A DNA stretch of 62,000 bases from Branchiostoma floridae (Eukaryota; Chordata; Leptocardii; Amphioxiformes; Branchiostomatidae): contig NC_049979.1 in assembly GCF_000003815.2 (NCBI RefSeq), positions 22,859,521-22,921,520 on the forward strand, in the 5' to 3' direction. The notes beneath the pieces were generated by a model. The model saw only the letters and a list, made by a program, of their open reading frames with translations, did not search any database and was not told the DNA's origin. Shown here piece after piece: positions 9,421 through 19,467 of the stretch. Position numbers and translations under genes: made by a program. Each line of letters begins with the position of its first letter. Position 1 is the first letter of the stretch.

Positions 9421-10150
9421 GTCGGAGGAGCGGCAGTGGGCTACCAGCCTTTCAGCTCCTGACTGCAGAGACAAGCTATGGAGTCTCTGCGGTTCAGGTA
9501 AATTCGGATATCTGTTGACCGTTAAACTAAACCACTCAGTTCAGTTTGAGTACAAAAGTATGTTCCAAACATAATGATTATTACTTGACCAAAGTAGAAC
9601 ATATGCTATTACACTAATGACACATCTATGTAGAAACAAAAATATCAAAGAAACCAAACTGGAGCATTCTTGTAACGTATAAACATTCTAAAATTTTAAA
9701 TCAGTCTTTGTGGACTTGACGGTGACCATTTATTTAGATACAAGGTATCAATGTTTGAGGTACAAAAAATGTTACTTATTGTTCATCTTTAGACATGCGC
9801 TAAATATATCTTACATTTAAGCTGCTATCTAAATAACAATTATGTCATCATCGCATAGTAATGTGTAGCTGTATTTTCCAAACAACAGGTTGAGGCTAAG
9901 GAGATCTCAGCAGTGAAACTGGGACAGATTAGTTATAGCAAAGAATTCCTGATTCTGTGTGTATGAAAGCAGGAATAGTCTTCTTGTTGGAGGCAACAAG
10001 CTGACACAATACATTCATGTGCTCCACATGTAATCACTTTAGAGGAATAGCAAGACGCCTTTCACACTGAGTATAGCCACACACAAGGTCAAGCGAAGAA
10101 AAAAGCGGCAAGGTAAGAAGCTCCTGTCTCCCGAATCATTTATAAACTAG
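9421..10150. other. LINE 3' flank and sequence without recognised genes
   Basis: The first 100 bases after the LINE stop (GACGCGAGATCGTCGGAGG onward) are probably its 3' untranslated region. The rest is AT-rich, with no open frame longer than about 60 codons and no repeat that I can match elsewhere in the window. Confidence 0.5.
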
Positions 10151-10164
10151 TATAGCTTACATTC

Positions 10165-10760
10165 GGCTGATCCTAAGATGTACGATGACTTGACACTAGA
10201 CGACTTTTTGTCGGGATACATGAGCTTACTACATAGCCATGGGCTGCCTGCCTGGGAGTTGAGAACTTGCTGCAGTTTGTAACTCACAAATTGTCACGTT
10301 CGCCAGAGTACGTAAGAGTTTACCTAGAGGCCTTGGTCATCGTCAACCCCACGCTGTACATAAGGGATATGAGACAGCTTCTACAGGACGACTTGGCACT
10401 TCAAGATGCGGACATTCAAATCGAGTCAACTGGTTGGGGTAAGACAGGCTTACCTTGAAACGGACAGCTAGTGTGCCAATGGAGAGATACACGGTGGTGC
10501 TGTGCAAAAGGCTGTGCAATCTATGTCAGTTATCTTGTGTTTGTTTTTTCCTCCAATATTTGTATAAACTTAACTTCTTTCAAACTCCATGCATAATATT
10601 AATCTGGTTCTCCGATTTGTAGTGAATCGCCTGTCAGGGTATAGGCGAAGAAATGGCCATGGCCAATGGAAGCATAGTCCAGGAGTACCCCCACCTGGAA
10701 TGTACAGAACTACTGTAGTATTGGCCATCATTTTGCCGTAGAATGACTGCACGGAAGACT
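10165..10760 (+). pseudogene. Tc1/IS630-like transposase remnant, weak
   Basis: Three pieces in shifting frames are suggestive: YDDLTLDDFLSGYMSLLHSH, then SRSPEYVRVYLEALVIVNPT with LYIRDMRQLLQDDLAL (10267-10455), and near 10630 NRLSGYRRRNGHGQW. The middle piece fits a helix-turn-helix of the Tc1/IS630 type (SPE.V..YLE..L..NPTLY..EM...L..D). The last resembles the R.YGRS block downstream of the first catalytic Asp. No catalytic residue is directly visible. The identification is from motif memory and is tentative. Confidence 0.35.
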
Positions 10761-10829
10761 GAAATGCCTAACCCAAGCTCAGCTGCATCATGTTGCAAGT
10801 TTCTTTGTTTTGCTTTTCTGTAACGTTGT

Positions 10830-12200
10830 AACTATAAAGTCAAGGAGCTAGTACTAGCTCTACTTTTGTTCGGAAAGAAGCTAGTTAAAATGCTCACTGT
10901 AGTTAACAAGAAAAGAAGGCAGAGAAAAGAGAAGTGCAGGAGGCAAGGAAAAGACCAGCCAGGAACAACAAGGCCAAAGAGGCCCTTCCAGAAGGACGTG
11001 GAGATGATGCGACAGCTCCACCCTGATCGGGAAACAGCAGAGGACAATGTGCCCCTCGATCGCAATGCGCCCAACTGGAGGGACTAAGTGAAGCATCTCA
11101 CGGGAATGCAGGTAAGCTTGAACTATCTTTGAGTATGTCTGTTGGAAACAGTAAGGTCTTAGATGGTACGGGACAGACCGTCATACGGAAGACTCTGATA
11201 ACACTCCAGCAGCATAAAATCTCATCACAGCTGTAGATGCGACATTGATCACGATTGAATGCCTGACAGTTTGATGGAAACAATGCGTTGTTATGACAAA
11301 ACCATCGTAGGGTACCCTTCAGCCGCACCAGTTGAGTCCGTCCAGTATCCCACATCATCAGAATGATAAGTGGCCACCATGAACTTAATATTCATCTTTG
11401 CAAGGATGCACATCTTTAGTCTTTATCGAAGGGAATCAGTGTCGTCGGTCACACGTCCAGTGTGACCAATTACATTCAACAAAAGCTGATCTTAGACAGG
11501 GGCTTGATTAGGTTACCAAATTCACTGTCTTTGGCAGCAGGCTGGGAGCGTGACGGGTCAAGTCTACCAGATTCGTTCAAGATAGATTTCTACTCCAACA
11601 TTAAGTAAGATGGGCAAGACTGCGACGGTTTCCCTGCTGGCACACTAGTTCTCTCCTACCTTCCGACTCTGAAGTGAAAGTGTTTTTAAGAGGTGAGGTT
11701 TCCTGCTGTTTTAAGATCATCCTCATTTACTACATTGAAAATTCAGCCATGTTCCTGTAAAAAGTTAAAGACAATCATGAGCAAGCTACTAATTAAACAC
11801 ATATGGAATGCATATGCACCCAAGTGCACTAATATTTGCTCATTCTTCGGGGACAGAAAGGAATACCGCTCAGTATACTGAGGAATGCTGTTCACGCTTT
11901 GAACAAAAGACTGAGGGCAAAGGAAGAGCAGCAGATGTTAAGGGAGGAGATGCTGGAGGCATACTGCAGCACCATAAAGCCTGCCTGACCTTGTAGGGAA
12001 GCAGTAAGTTGGGACAGCAGTCTGTGTTCATTGCCCACCTGGTAAACCTGGACAAAAGGATGTACTTGTTGCAGTAATTGCTATTGTAATATTTAGTAAG
12101 CAAAATGTTTTGTGTTTATCTGTTTGCCAGACAAAAGTAAGTGGCCATTCGATGACCAACTGCAAGCAACCGGCATAGTTCAAGCCAGCGGTCAGCATCA
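10830..12200. other. Region without identified genes
   Basis: A short, very basic open frame at 10866-11087 (KKRRQRKEKCRRQGKDQPG) and a fragment near 11890 (NAVHALNKRLRAKEEQQMLR) could be old coding scraps, but neither resembles a family I know. Nothing else stands out. Confidence 0.4.
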
Positions 12201-12227
12201 AAAAGGTGAAAGCTGGACCTTGCTGCC

Positions 12228-12715
12228 ATGTGCTACATCCTTGAAGATGATGCTGTTGAACCAAAGACGGCAAAGGGCCGTGAGCAGGCAGCCAAGGAAA
12301 CTGGCCACAAGCGGTACGGCAAGTTTAAGGTGGTTAAGGTCCTCGCGGGTACCGCCGCCAGCCCAACCATACGCATGTACGTCGCCAAGATGGTGATGAC
12401 GAAAGAGGAGTTGAGGTTCTAGGAGGAAGCTGATAAGGCCAGGGTGGAGTTACGAGAAGCCAAGAGAGGCATACCCACCACCCCGGCCGGGATGCCACCG
12501 GTACTCTCTGAGTACATGTACAGCCCATCCCTCTGTTCCTGTAAACCCACATCTTTACCAATGGGAACAACCTGAGCCTCGACGTCATGCAGACCATATT
12601 CCTGAAGATGGTGGAAAGTAGGGCTGGGCTGGGCAAAACATTGTACCTACAGATGGACAACTGTTACAGAGAGTGCAAGTCCAAGTTATTCTGTTATTTG
12701 CTGGAGAAGTGGTAG
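12228..12715 (+). pseudogene. DUF7869-like transposon protein remnant
   Basis: A frame from 12228 reads CYILEDDAVEPKTAKGREQA, AKETGHKRYGKFKVVKVLAG and EELRF, then a stop, then continues open to about 12525. After a frame change the segment from 12551 reads HIFTNGNNLSLDVMQTIFLK and then GKTLYLQMDNCYRECKSKLF ending at CYLLEKW. The LP.TLYLQ.DN..RENKN motif is characteristic of the DUF7869 domain of repetitive, transposon-borne proteins. The usual ENK is altered to ECK here. The piece is short, frameshifted and surely inactive. Confidence 0.55.
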
Positions 12716-12719
12716 ATTT

Positions 12720-13130
12720 TAATACTTACGACAAAAGCTGCTTCATTCATTTAAGATGTTCCTGTTTAAAGACGCAAATTTAGTTTATGTTTATGTGCTT
12801 ACCATTTACTTTGCTATTCAAAATGCTTCTTTGTTATGTCTGTGAATGAAGATAGTTTGGTAACTTTTAACTGACACTGAGTGACATCCTTACATCTGGA
12901 TAAATCTGGACTTTATTATGAGATTTTTCAGTGATATTTCCATATCAGAGGAAGGACCATTCATGATCTAGTTTTGTCCAGATGTACAATATAGAGAATT
13001 GCTATTGATCATGTGAATGCCATATATTCACCTACATGTAATTGCAACCATAGCATTATTTAGCATGTAGAATCAATACAGGCAAAACTATTTTCTTCTT
13101 CACACATCTATTTTCTTCTTCACACATAAG
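12720..13130. other. AT-rich spacer
   Basis: No coding signal is seen. A short tandem pair ATTTTCTTCTTCACACAT occurs at about 13089-13127. Confidence 0.5.
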
Positions 13131-13138
13131 CCAATGCA

Positions 13139-13340
13139 TTGTTTGAGCTGCCGTGTAAGACAGTTGGAGGTAAGGCTAGTTGTTTCAAGGAGTTCCCAGA
13201 TGTAGTTATTACACTAGATTGTGCAGAGTTGTTTTCAGAGAAGCCTTCTGACCTCGATGTGAGGAAGCAGTTTTATTCAAATTACAAACACCACGAAACT
13301 TTGAAGGTTTTGATTGGCATCAGCCCTCCCTTGCTGTGAT
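13139..13340 (+). pseudogene. DDE_Tnp_4 transposase fragment (ISL2EU/IS5-like)
   Basis: The 66-codon frame contains CFKEFPDVVITLDCAELFSE, KPSDLDVRKQFYSNYKHHET and LKVLIGISPP. In THAP-linked ISL2EU-type transposases the same place reads YP...VVIDCTEIF.E.PSSL..Q...+S.YK.HNT.K.LVGI.P. The D of LDCAELF corresponds to the first catalytic Asp of the DDE triad. Nothing of the later catalytic residues follows, and the frame ends at a stop at 13337. It is a single-exon scrap of a Harbinger-relative transposon. Confidence 0.7.
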
Positions 13341-13479
13341 ATACTGTTCAACTTGATATGGTGGCAGGGCATCCGACAAATTCGTAACATGGGCTAGCGA
13401 GGATTTGTTGGGATTCTTAGTCGGAGACCGCCAACTGCTATCGGGATCAACTAACAACTGACGAGCTTTCTACCAATGG

Positions 13480-13930
13480 CGCTCCTCCACTTGCTGGCGG
13501 ATGTACTGAATGCCACCAATCACCTCTCGGTGAAGAAGATATTCCAATACAGGGATCATTTTAAGAGATTAGAATTTATTCAAGAACTAAACGTGGAGGA
13601 AAATCTGACAGTGCCATTTTCCTTATTTATGCTCAATTAGTGCTTTCAGATCCTAGAGGCCATGAGGCAGGTGGATGGAATCAAGCTTCAGCGTTTCAGG
13701 ACCAGGGTCCAGGACACTGGTCACTACTTGGAAACACGGACTCGGCCGCAATCAAAAAGTCAGTTGCCGCAGTAATGTTATCAACAATTGCCAACAATTG
13801 CACTCTTTAGGAACATTGCAGCAGCTGCAACACTTGACGAGCACAAAAAGAGGGTAAGCCAGCTTATGGCCTCAGAAGAAAGTGACCGGCACAGAACATG
13901 GATTCTACTAAGTGGCTTCCAAATGCTGAG
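13480..13930 (+). pseudogene. Unidentified coding remnant
   Basis: Pieces such as LADVLNATNHLSVKKIFQYR, DHFKRLEFIQELNVEENLTV and ILEAMRQVDGIKLQRFRTRV are coding-like and lie on the plus strand with stops between them. I do not recognise the family. The location between DDE-type fragments suggests another transposon protein. Confidence 0.3.
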
Positions 13931-14055
13931 GTTTGTATGGAGGTTGAGTAACTATTTTCATATTTTTTTTTCTCTTTTCTTTTTATGCTTTTATTTGGTT
14001 ATTAGATATACATGTACAATGACTATAGTACATCTACATTTCTTGCTTTGTCATT

Positions 14056-14250
14056 CAGAATTGGGTCCATGTCTTCCGGGATGAAAACTTGATGGTTGCC
14101 ATACACACCAATAATGGAGTTGAAAGACAGAACGAGACACTCAAGTACTCCCACTTGGAAAGACGGACAAAATGCAGCCTCGCCGAGATGCAGACTGTAG
14201 TAGTGACAGATTTCCTATTTCCTAAACAGTCCGAAGAGGAGTGGTGCGCT
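14056..14250 (+). pseudogene. MULE-like transposase fragment
   Basis: The plus-strand frame reads NWVHVFRDENLMVAIHTNNG, VERQNETLKYSHLERRTKCS and LAEMQTVVVTDFLFPK. The HTNNGVERQNETLKY segment resembles the TNN..E..N...K block at the end of the catalytic domain in MULE-type transposases, which is normally followed by a SWIM finger. The SWIM finger is not visible. About 60 residues survive without a stop. The family call rests on this one block. Confidence 0.4.
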
Positions 14251-14259
14251 TGAGAAGGT

Positions 14260-15890
14260 GGTCCGTACACCTATGGAGACGAGACCAAAACGGACCCTCT
14301 CTTGGACTGTAAATAACACGTCAGATAGAGCCTCACAATGGCTTTCAACACTTCTACGGACCAGGTAAATGTATTCATTGGTGTAATACTGGAGATAATC
14401 GCCAACAGCCACCACATTGGCAAGTACAGAGACACGTACGCTGACTGTAAACAACCTCTTGCCGAATACTAGGTCATTCTTGATGACGATTCGAATGCCA
14501 GTGTTGGCTGTGACAGACATGGACCTGTTGGGCATATGCAGATTATAATCAAGAGATAGCTGACGATGACATAGTTTGATACTGTACGAAATGTCTCAAA
14601 GGTTAAGCGATTTCTGAGAACAGTATGCAAATTACACAGCGCATAGTTATTGATGCTTAGAAAGGACTCGTGTGCAAATGTCAAACTATTAAAAGAACGG
14701 CATTTACTTTGATGTAGGGTGTTGTCAACATAGCAAATAATAACAAAATACATGTACGTTAAATCTGAAATTGACTCCTTGTTGCACTTAAGCTAGGCAG
14801 CAAATGAAAACCAAGTCAAACCAACACTATTCATTCAGAATCGCCTCATTACTAGGAAAGTGCTCGTTCTACACCACCACCTTCGGAGAGAGCAGTAGCA
14901 CTGCTTCATCTCAGAATCAGCTTGTTGAGCAGGAGCAGCTTCTGCTCTTGAAGCAATACTCTTATGGTGATGTAGTGTCATGACTGTAGTTGTAGTTTTA
15001 CATGATGCTTTTAGCTTTTAGAAGTAGATCATTCGTCCCCCCAAAGTAAGCAGAAATTTCCTTACCTATCCTACGATCAAATACTTGAGTATATGCAAAA
15101 TATTTCTATATTTTTGTAACATGTCTTATTGTGTAACATAGTGTAACCATGTTCATAAAAGAAGCAGGATCACATATTTTCTATATGCTAGACGTATATT
15201 TTCTCTACAGACACACTTCTCATGTCACCTATTCTAGTACATTTATCACTACTCAAGTAAACGATGGTACACCTTTACCACAGTATATCCAAGTCAATAC
15301 TCAAGTCAATGTCCCCAAAGCCAGCAACATAGCTTTTTCTCGCAAGCGAGCAGCAGTCAAGACCGTGTCCTCACAGCCAGTAGCCATTTTTGCCTTGCCG
15401 CCAGGCAAGGCTTTACGCCAGCTTTCTTCCTTGGACGGACGGACGGACCTGTTAACCTTGCTCTTCCAAAGACCCTTTCAAAGGCCCTTCCAAATCGCCT
15501 TTCTCATGGACAAGTTTGACGGCTCAGGCAGACAATGGTACATCCCTGTTGAATTTTAAACCGTCCATTTTACGTATTTGTTTCTGTTTGCGGTCGGTTC
15601 TAAAAGCATTTAATATTTGGTTACATTGAATAAATGAAGCGTTTGTATGGTAAAATTCCAAATTCATTTGGAGTGACATAAAATCAAGTGCATTATCTCG
15701 CAACAAGAATTGCATTAGCTATTCATAAAGATGAAACAATTTCCAAATCAGGCTAATAAATTGTATGTGAATATATAAGTAGCCATGACGTCATCAAAAC
15801 GTTGGAGAGGCCTTCCGAGACCGCAGCAAAACGCTAACGTGAGTTTAGGAGAGCGCCAGCTCAAAACGTCACACGAGAAGTCGCAATAGA
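14260..15890. other. Stretch without identified genes
   Basis: Open frames here are short and without recognised motifs. A small inverted repeat, TTGCCTTGCCGCCAGGCAAGG, lies near 15392-15412, and a GGACGGACGGACGGACC run follows near 15434. A similar TTGCCTTGCCGGG segment appears near 29899. Confidence 0.45.
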
Positions 15891-15894
15891 TAAT

Positions 15895-16720
15895 TATTTT
15901 TACTCCGCGTACCGTAGGTACGCTCGGGAGTAAAAATATTGTTTTCATACGGTTTCTTCTTTCTTTCTTTCTCCTGTCGCGATCGTTAAAGTGATTCCTC
16001 TCCGTCGTTCCTGCACCGAATGACCTGAAATTTGGCACAAAGGTAGAGTGGGCTAATACCCCCAGACGTTTTTCTCATTTTTTTTATGGATACCTTTAAA
16101 ATGATTTTATGGATGTTTTTAGGTCCATTTCTGACCATGACTGTATATTCTTGCCTCCCGTGCCCAGGTACTCAGTCCAAATGACCTGAAAGTTTGCATA
16201 ATACTGCGTGAGATAGTTATTAAAAGTACCACGTTATCATTTTTTGGCAAAAATCACTTCATAATGATTTATAAGCCGGTTTGGCGGGGTATCTACGTGT
16301 ATTTTCACTCGTTTCACGCGATTCGCGCGTGTGACCATATATGGTCGTGTTCTCGCGAGTGACGTAATGTGGTGCAGCTGTGAGTTGTGACTACTAGTAA
16401 ATATAATTAACACGTCACCAATACGCGCGGCACTTAGCGGAAGCGATGACCTGATTTGGTACAGCCACTGCGAGGAAGTGTACTTTCAAATTAGCAGCTT
16501 AATACCATACCAGGAGAACATGTCGTCGGGGAAGAAATTTGTTAAAAGTAAGTAAAAAATCGTACTGTTTAACTTACAATTGGCTACAATGCACAAACAC
16601 AGTAACAAATTTGGGTAGCTTGTCGTCGTTATTGTGTAATTTTTGTACGTTTAATTAACGCAAGTTAAGAATGTCGGGTTTAGCGATACAGCAGGGCGTA
16701 CAGAATGGCGCGGTGGTACA
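15895..16720 (+). repeat. H-family interspersed repeat, copy 3
   Basis: The hairpin at 15895-15937 has stem ATTTTTACTCC..GCGTACC, loop GTA and its complement with a small bulge. The pyrimidine tract and GCACCGAATGACCTGAAATTT follow. The 3' part from 16240 to 16720 (TTATAAGCCGGTTTGGCGGGG, an AAAAGTAAGTAAAAAATCGT segment) matches 17270-17720. Copies 3 and 4 thus belong to one subfamily, marked by GCACCGAATG instead of GGACCGAATG. Confidence 0.75.
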
Positions 16721-16722
16721 TG

Positions 16723-17000
16723 AAACTACACAAAGGAAATACTAATTATTGTATTGTATTCTATTTTCTACTGGATGAAGATGATACACCACTAGTTGTG
16801 CAGACACATGGGATTGTGCCTTGATAGAAGGTGTCAATTTGACAGTGCTAAATTTATTATTGGCCGGGTGCTGAAACTTTGGCCTGTAAGAGGGTACAAT
16901 AGTCAACTGGCTACAAGTGGCACCAACAGACACCAAGAAGAGGATAGCAAAGTCAAAAGCAAGAAGTGTTCCCACATACATTATGAAATTATGACAGAAA
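16723..17000 (+). pseudogene. Unidentified coding fragment shared with 22860-23130
   Basis: The frame reads YMKLHKGNTNYCIVFYFLLD followed by EDDTP, then shifts into CRHMGLCLDRRCQFDSA. The copy at 22860-23130 encodes HMKLHKGNNNYCILFDFVAD, EEETPRTLCRHVGLCLDG and SCQFDSA in a single frame. Differences are mostly conservative, which suggests descent from a real protein-coding sequence. No domain is recognised. Here the frame is broken near 16790. Confidence 0.5.
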
Positions 17001-17004
17001 TACC

Positions 17005-17730
17005 ATCGTTCCTGCACCGAATGACCTGAAATTTGGCACAAAGGTAGAGTGGGCCGATACCCAGACCCGTTTTTTCTGTTTTTTGATAGATACTTTAAAA
17101 TGATTTTATGGATGTCTTTAGGTGGTGTTCTGACCGAACTGTATAATTGTGCCTCCCGTGCCCAGGTATTAAGCCCAAGGGACCCGAAATTTGGTATGAT
17201 AGTGCATGATATTTACTAAAAAGACCCCGTTATCATTTGTGGCACAAAATCACCTAAAAATGATTTATAAGCCGATTTGGCGGGGTTTTTTTCGTCTCCG
17301 TTTTCGTCTTCGCCGCCTCTGAGCGTGTCACCATATATAGTAAATGACGTAATCACCTTGACATGTGCAGGGCCAGGTGGCGGCTGGCGGCGGCCGTGCA
17401 CGTCGTCGCTAAATGGATTACTGTAGTTAATAACACGGCGCGCGACATTCAGCATAATATCGGCAACTCGGCTACAGCCAATGAGGAAGGGTCTTTCGAA
17501 TTAGCAGGTTATAATGCTGTGCCACGGGTGCAGACCGCGCGCCGAAGAATATTGTTCCGTCAAAAGTAATTAAAAAAAACTGTACTGTTATCTTACAATT
17601 GACAAGAATACACAAAAGCTGTAACAAATTCGGGAAGCTTGTCGCCGTTTGCGGACCGGTAGTTTTTTTTAATTTTACGCGAGTTTAGGGTGTTGGGTTT
17701 AGTGATAGATATGGCGCAAATTTAGATGGG
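17005..17730 (+). repeat. H-family interspersed repeat, copy 4
   Basis: The copy starts within the hallmark GCACCGAATGACCTGAAATTT near 17012, with no hairpin or pyrimidine tract before it. It runs to TTTAGTGATAGATATGG, parallel to the end of copy 3. The two copies lie about 995 bp apart in direct orientation, separated by the coding scrap at 16723-17000. Confidence 0.75.
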
Positions 17731-17851
17731 AGGGGGGCTTACGAGCGCACGCATGCATGTGCAGCTATTTAATCACGATATGGAATATTTTGTGCAGTGA
17801 TTGAGACAGTATTGTATACTGTGAAAAGTGTAGAGTAGTTCTCTTCCATAG

Positions 17852-18740
17852 TTATATTTCAGCCATACCATAGGTATGGTGAAATATATTGTATTCGTAA
17901 TTATATTTCAGCCATACCATAGGTATGGTGAAATATATTGTATTCGTAATGTTTCTTCTTTCTTCTTTCTCCTGTCAAATCTTCGGAACACGTTATCTCT
18001 GTCGTTCCTGGACCGAATGACCTGAAATTTCGCACAAAGGTAGAGTGGGCTAATACCCTTAGACGTTTTTTTCATTTTTTTCATATCTGCCTTTAAAATG
18101 ATTTTATTGAGGTTTTTGGCAATTTTTATGTATATTTTGGCTCCCTGTACCCTGGTATTACAGTCGAATGACCTAAAATTTGGTAAAGAGATGCTTTAAT
18201 AATATGCCCACATAGATTCAATAACAGTTTTGGAATATGGTACAAGAAATTGCTTAATTTTGTGACTTTTGGTCATTTTTTTTACAAAAAAAGACATTTT
18301 TGGCTCCTGTACCCTCGTTTCACAACCAAATGACCTAAATTTTTGTATAGGAGTGCCCTTTACATATTTGTTGTTACATTTACATAACAACAATTTGGGC
18401 ATACAGTACAACAAAATGCTTAATTTTGCGATTTTTTGGCCATTTTTTGTCAAAAATAGGACATTTTTGGCTCCTGTACCCCCGTTTCACAACCAAATGA
18501 CCTGAAATTTGGTAAAGGGGTGCTCTTGATATTTATCCAAATGACCTATGTATAATTTTTGGCATAAACCACTTCAAAATGATATATTTTGGGATTTTGT
18601 GGTCATTTTCAAATGGCCAGAGAGGCCAATGACCTCAAGGTCGTTGACCCTCCACCTGCAATCTGCACGTGTACATGTCTATACAAGACCTATTTGGCAA
18701 CCATTCGTGTAGGCTGATTTAATATTCTGAGTAGGTTACG
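17852..18740 (+). repeat. H-family repeat, copy 5, with doubled hairpin and tandem body units
   Basis: The hairpin (TATTTCA, one-base bulge, CCATACC, loop ATA, GGTATGG, TGAAATA) occurs twice in tandem, at about 17855-17887 and 17903-17936. The repeated unit is 47 bp. The body holds tandem units of about 165 bp that each start with CTGTACCC (18146, 18308, 18474) and contain AATGACCT.AAATTTGGTA and ACAGTACAACAAAATGCTTA. The copy ends near GGCAGCCAATCAGCGAGCC. No credible reading frame exists. Confidence 0.8.
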
Positions 18741-18769
18741 GCAGCCAATCAGCGAGCCTGTATATATCT

Positions 18770-19467
18770 GGAAGAGTCCATTCCTGCACGGAGGGGTTAA
18801 TTTTTATTTTTAAATTCATATTTGGACCAATGATTATGTAAAGTCTTTTAGTGGGAGTATTTTTGGACTGGTCTATTTTGAAATTTTACATGGGATATGA
18901 TGGAATAGTCCATTCTTGCACGGAGGGGGGCATTTTTACAAAAGGAATAATTTTTGGACTTCCATGACTATGTCAAAGTCCTATTTTAGAGGATGTATTT
19001 TTGCACTGGTCCATTTTACATAGGGGTATCACAGGAAGTGTCCATTCTTGGACGGAGGGGGATTTTTTCAAATTCAGGATGGATGGGTGATGATTCAAAA
19101 TTTTATTTTTAGCAGATTGAAGTGTTTTTAGACTGGTCTATTTTACCTTTTCATGCACGGGGGGACTCTTTTGCTGAGTCTAATTTTGAACTGGGTTTCT
19201 GATTCAAAGGCCATGTTTTCAGTGGGAGCATTTCTAGACTGGTCTATTGTGAAAACTCCAATGGGGTGCACTGAAAGAGTCCATTCTTGCACGGGGTATT
19301 TTTTTAAGATTCCTTTTTGGACTAAACTGTGCTTAGTAAAAGTGATTTTTAAGCAGAAGTGTTCCGTTTTCACACATGGGTGATTTTAGAACTGTCTACT
19401 GTTGCATGGGGAGGGAGATGGCTGAAATATGCTGTATTTGCTCTCAAGCAAATGTCGGCCTTTCTAG
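18770..19467 (+). mobile_element. Helitron with internal tandem repeats (3' end 2)
   Basis: Four to five units of roughly 120-130 bp are recognised by GTCCATTCTTGCACGGAGGG at about 18777, 18909, 19039 and 19279. Each also has GGACTGGTCTATTTT. The last unit runs into the standard Helitron terminus: hairpin ATTTGCT-CTCA-AGCAAAT, ten bases, CTAG ending at 19467, then host T. Internal minisatellites are common in non-autonomous Helitrons. The 5' end is not resolved, and the element may begin inside or beyond the preceding H-family copy. Confidence 0.7.

Noticed and set aside
16519-16550. Short start-codon context ATGTCGTCGGGGAAGAAATT followed by a GTAAGT donor, as a first exon
   Set aside because: The segment lies within an H-family copy and its relative at 17,510 lacks the start codon, so a gene start is not supported.
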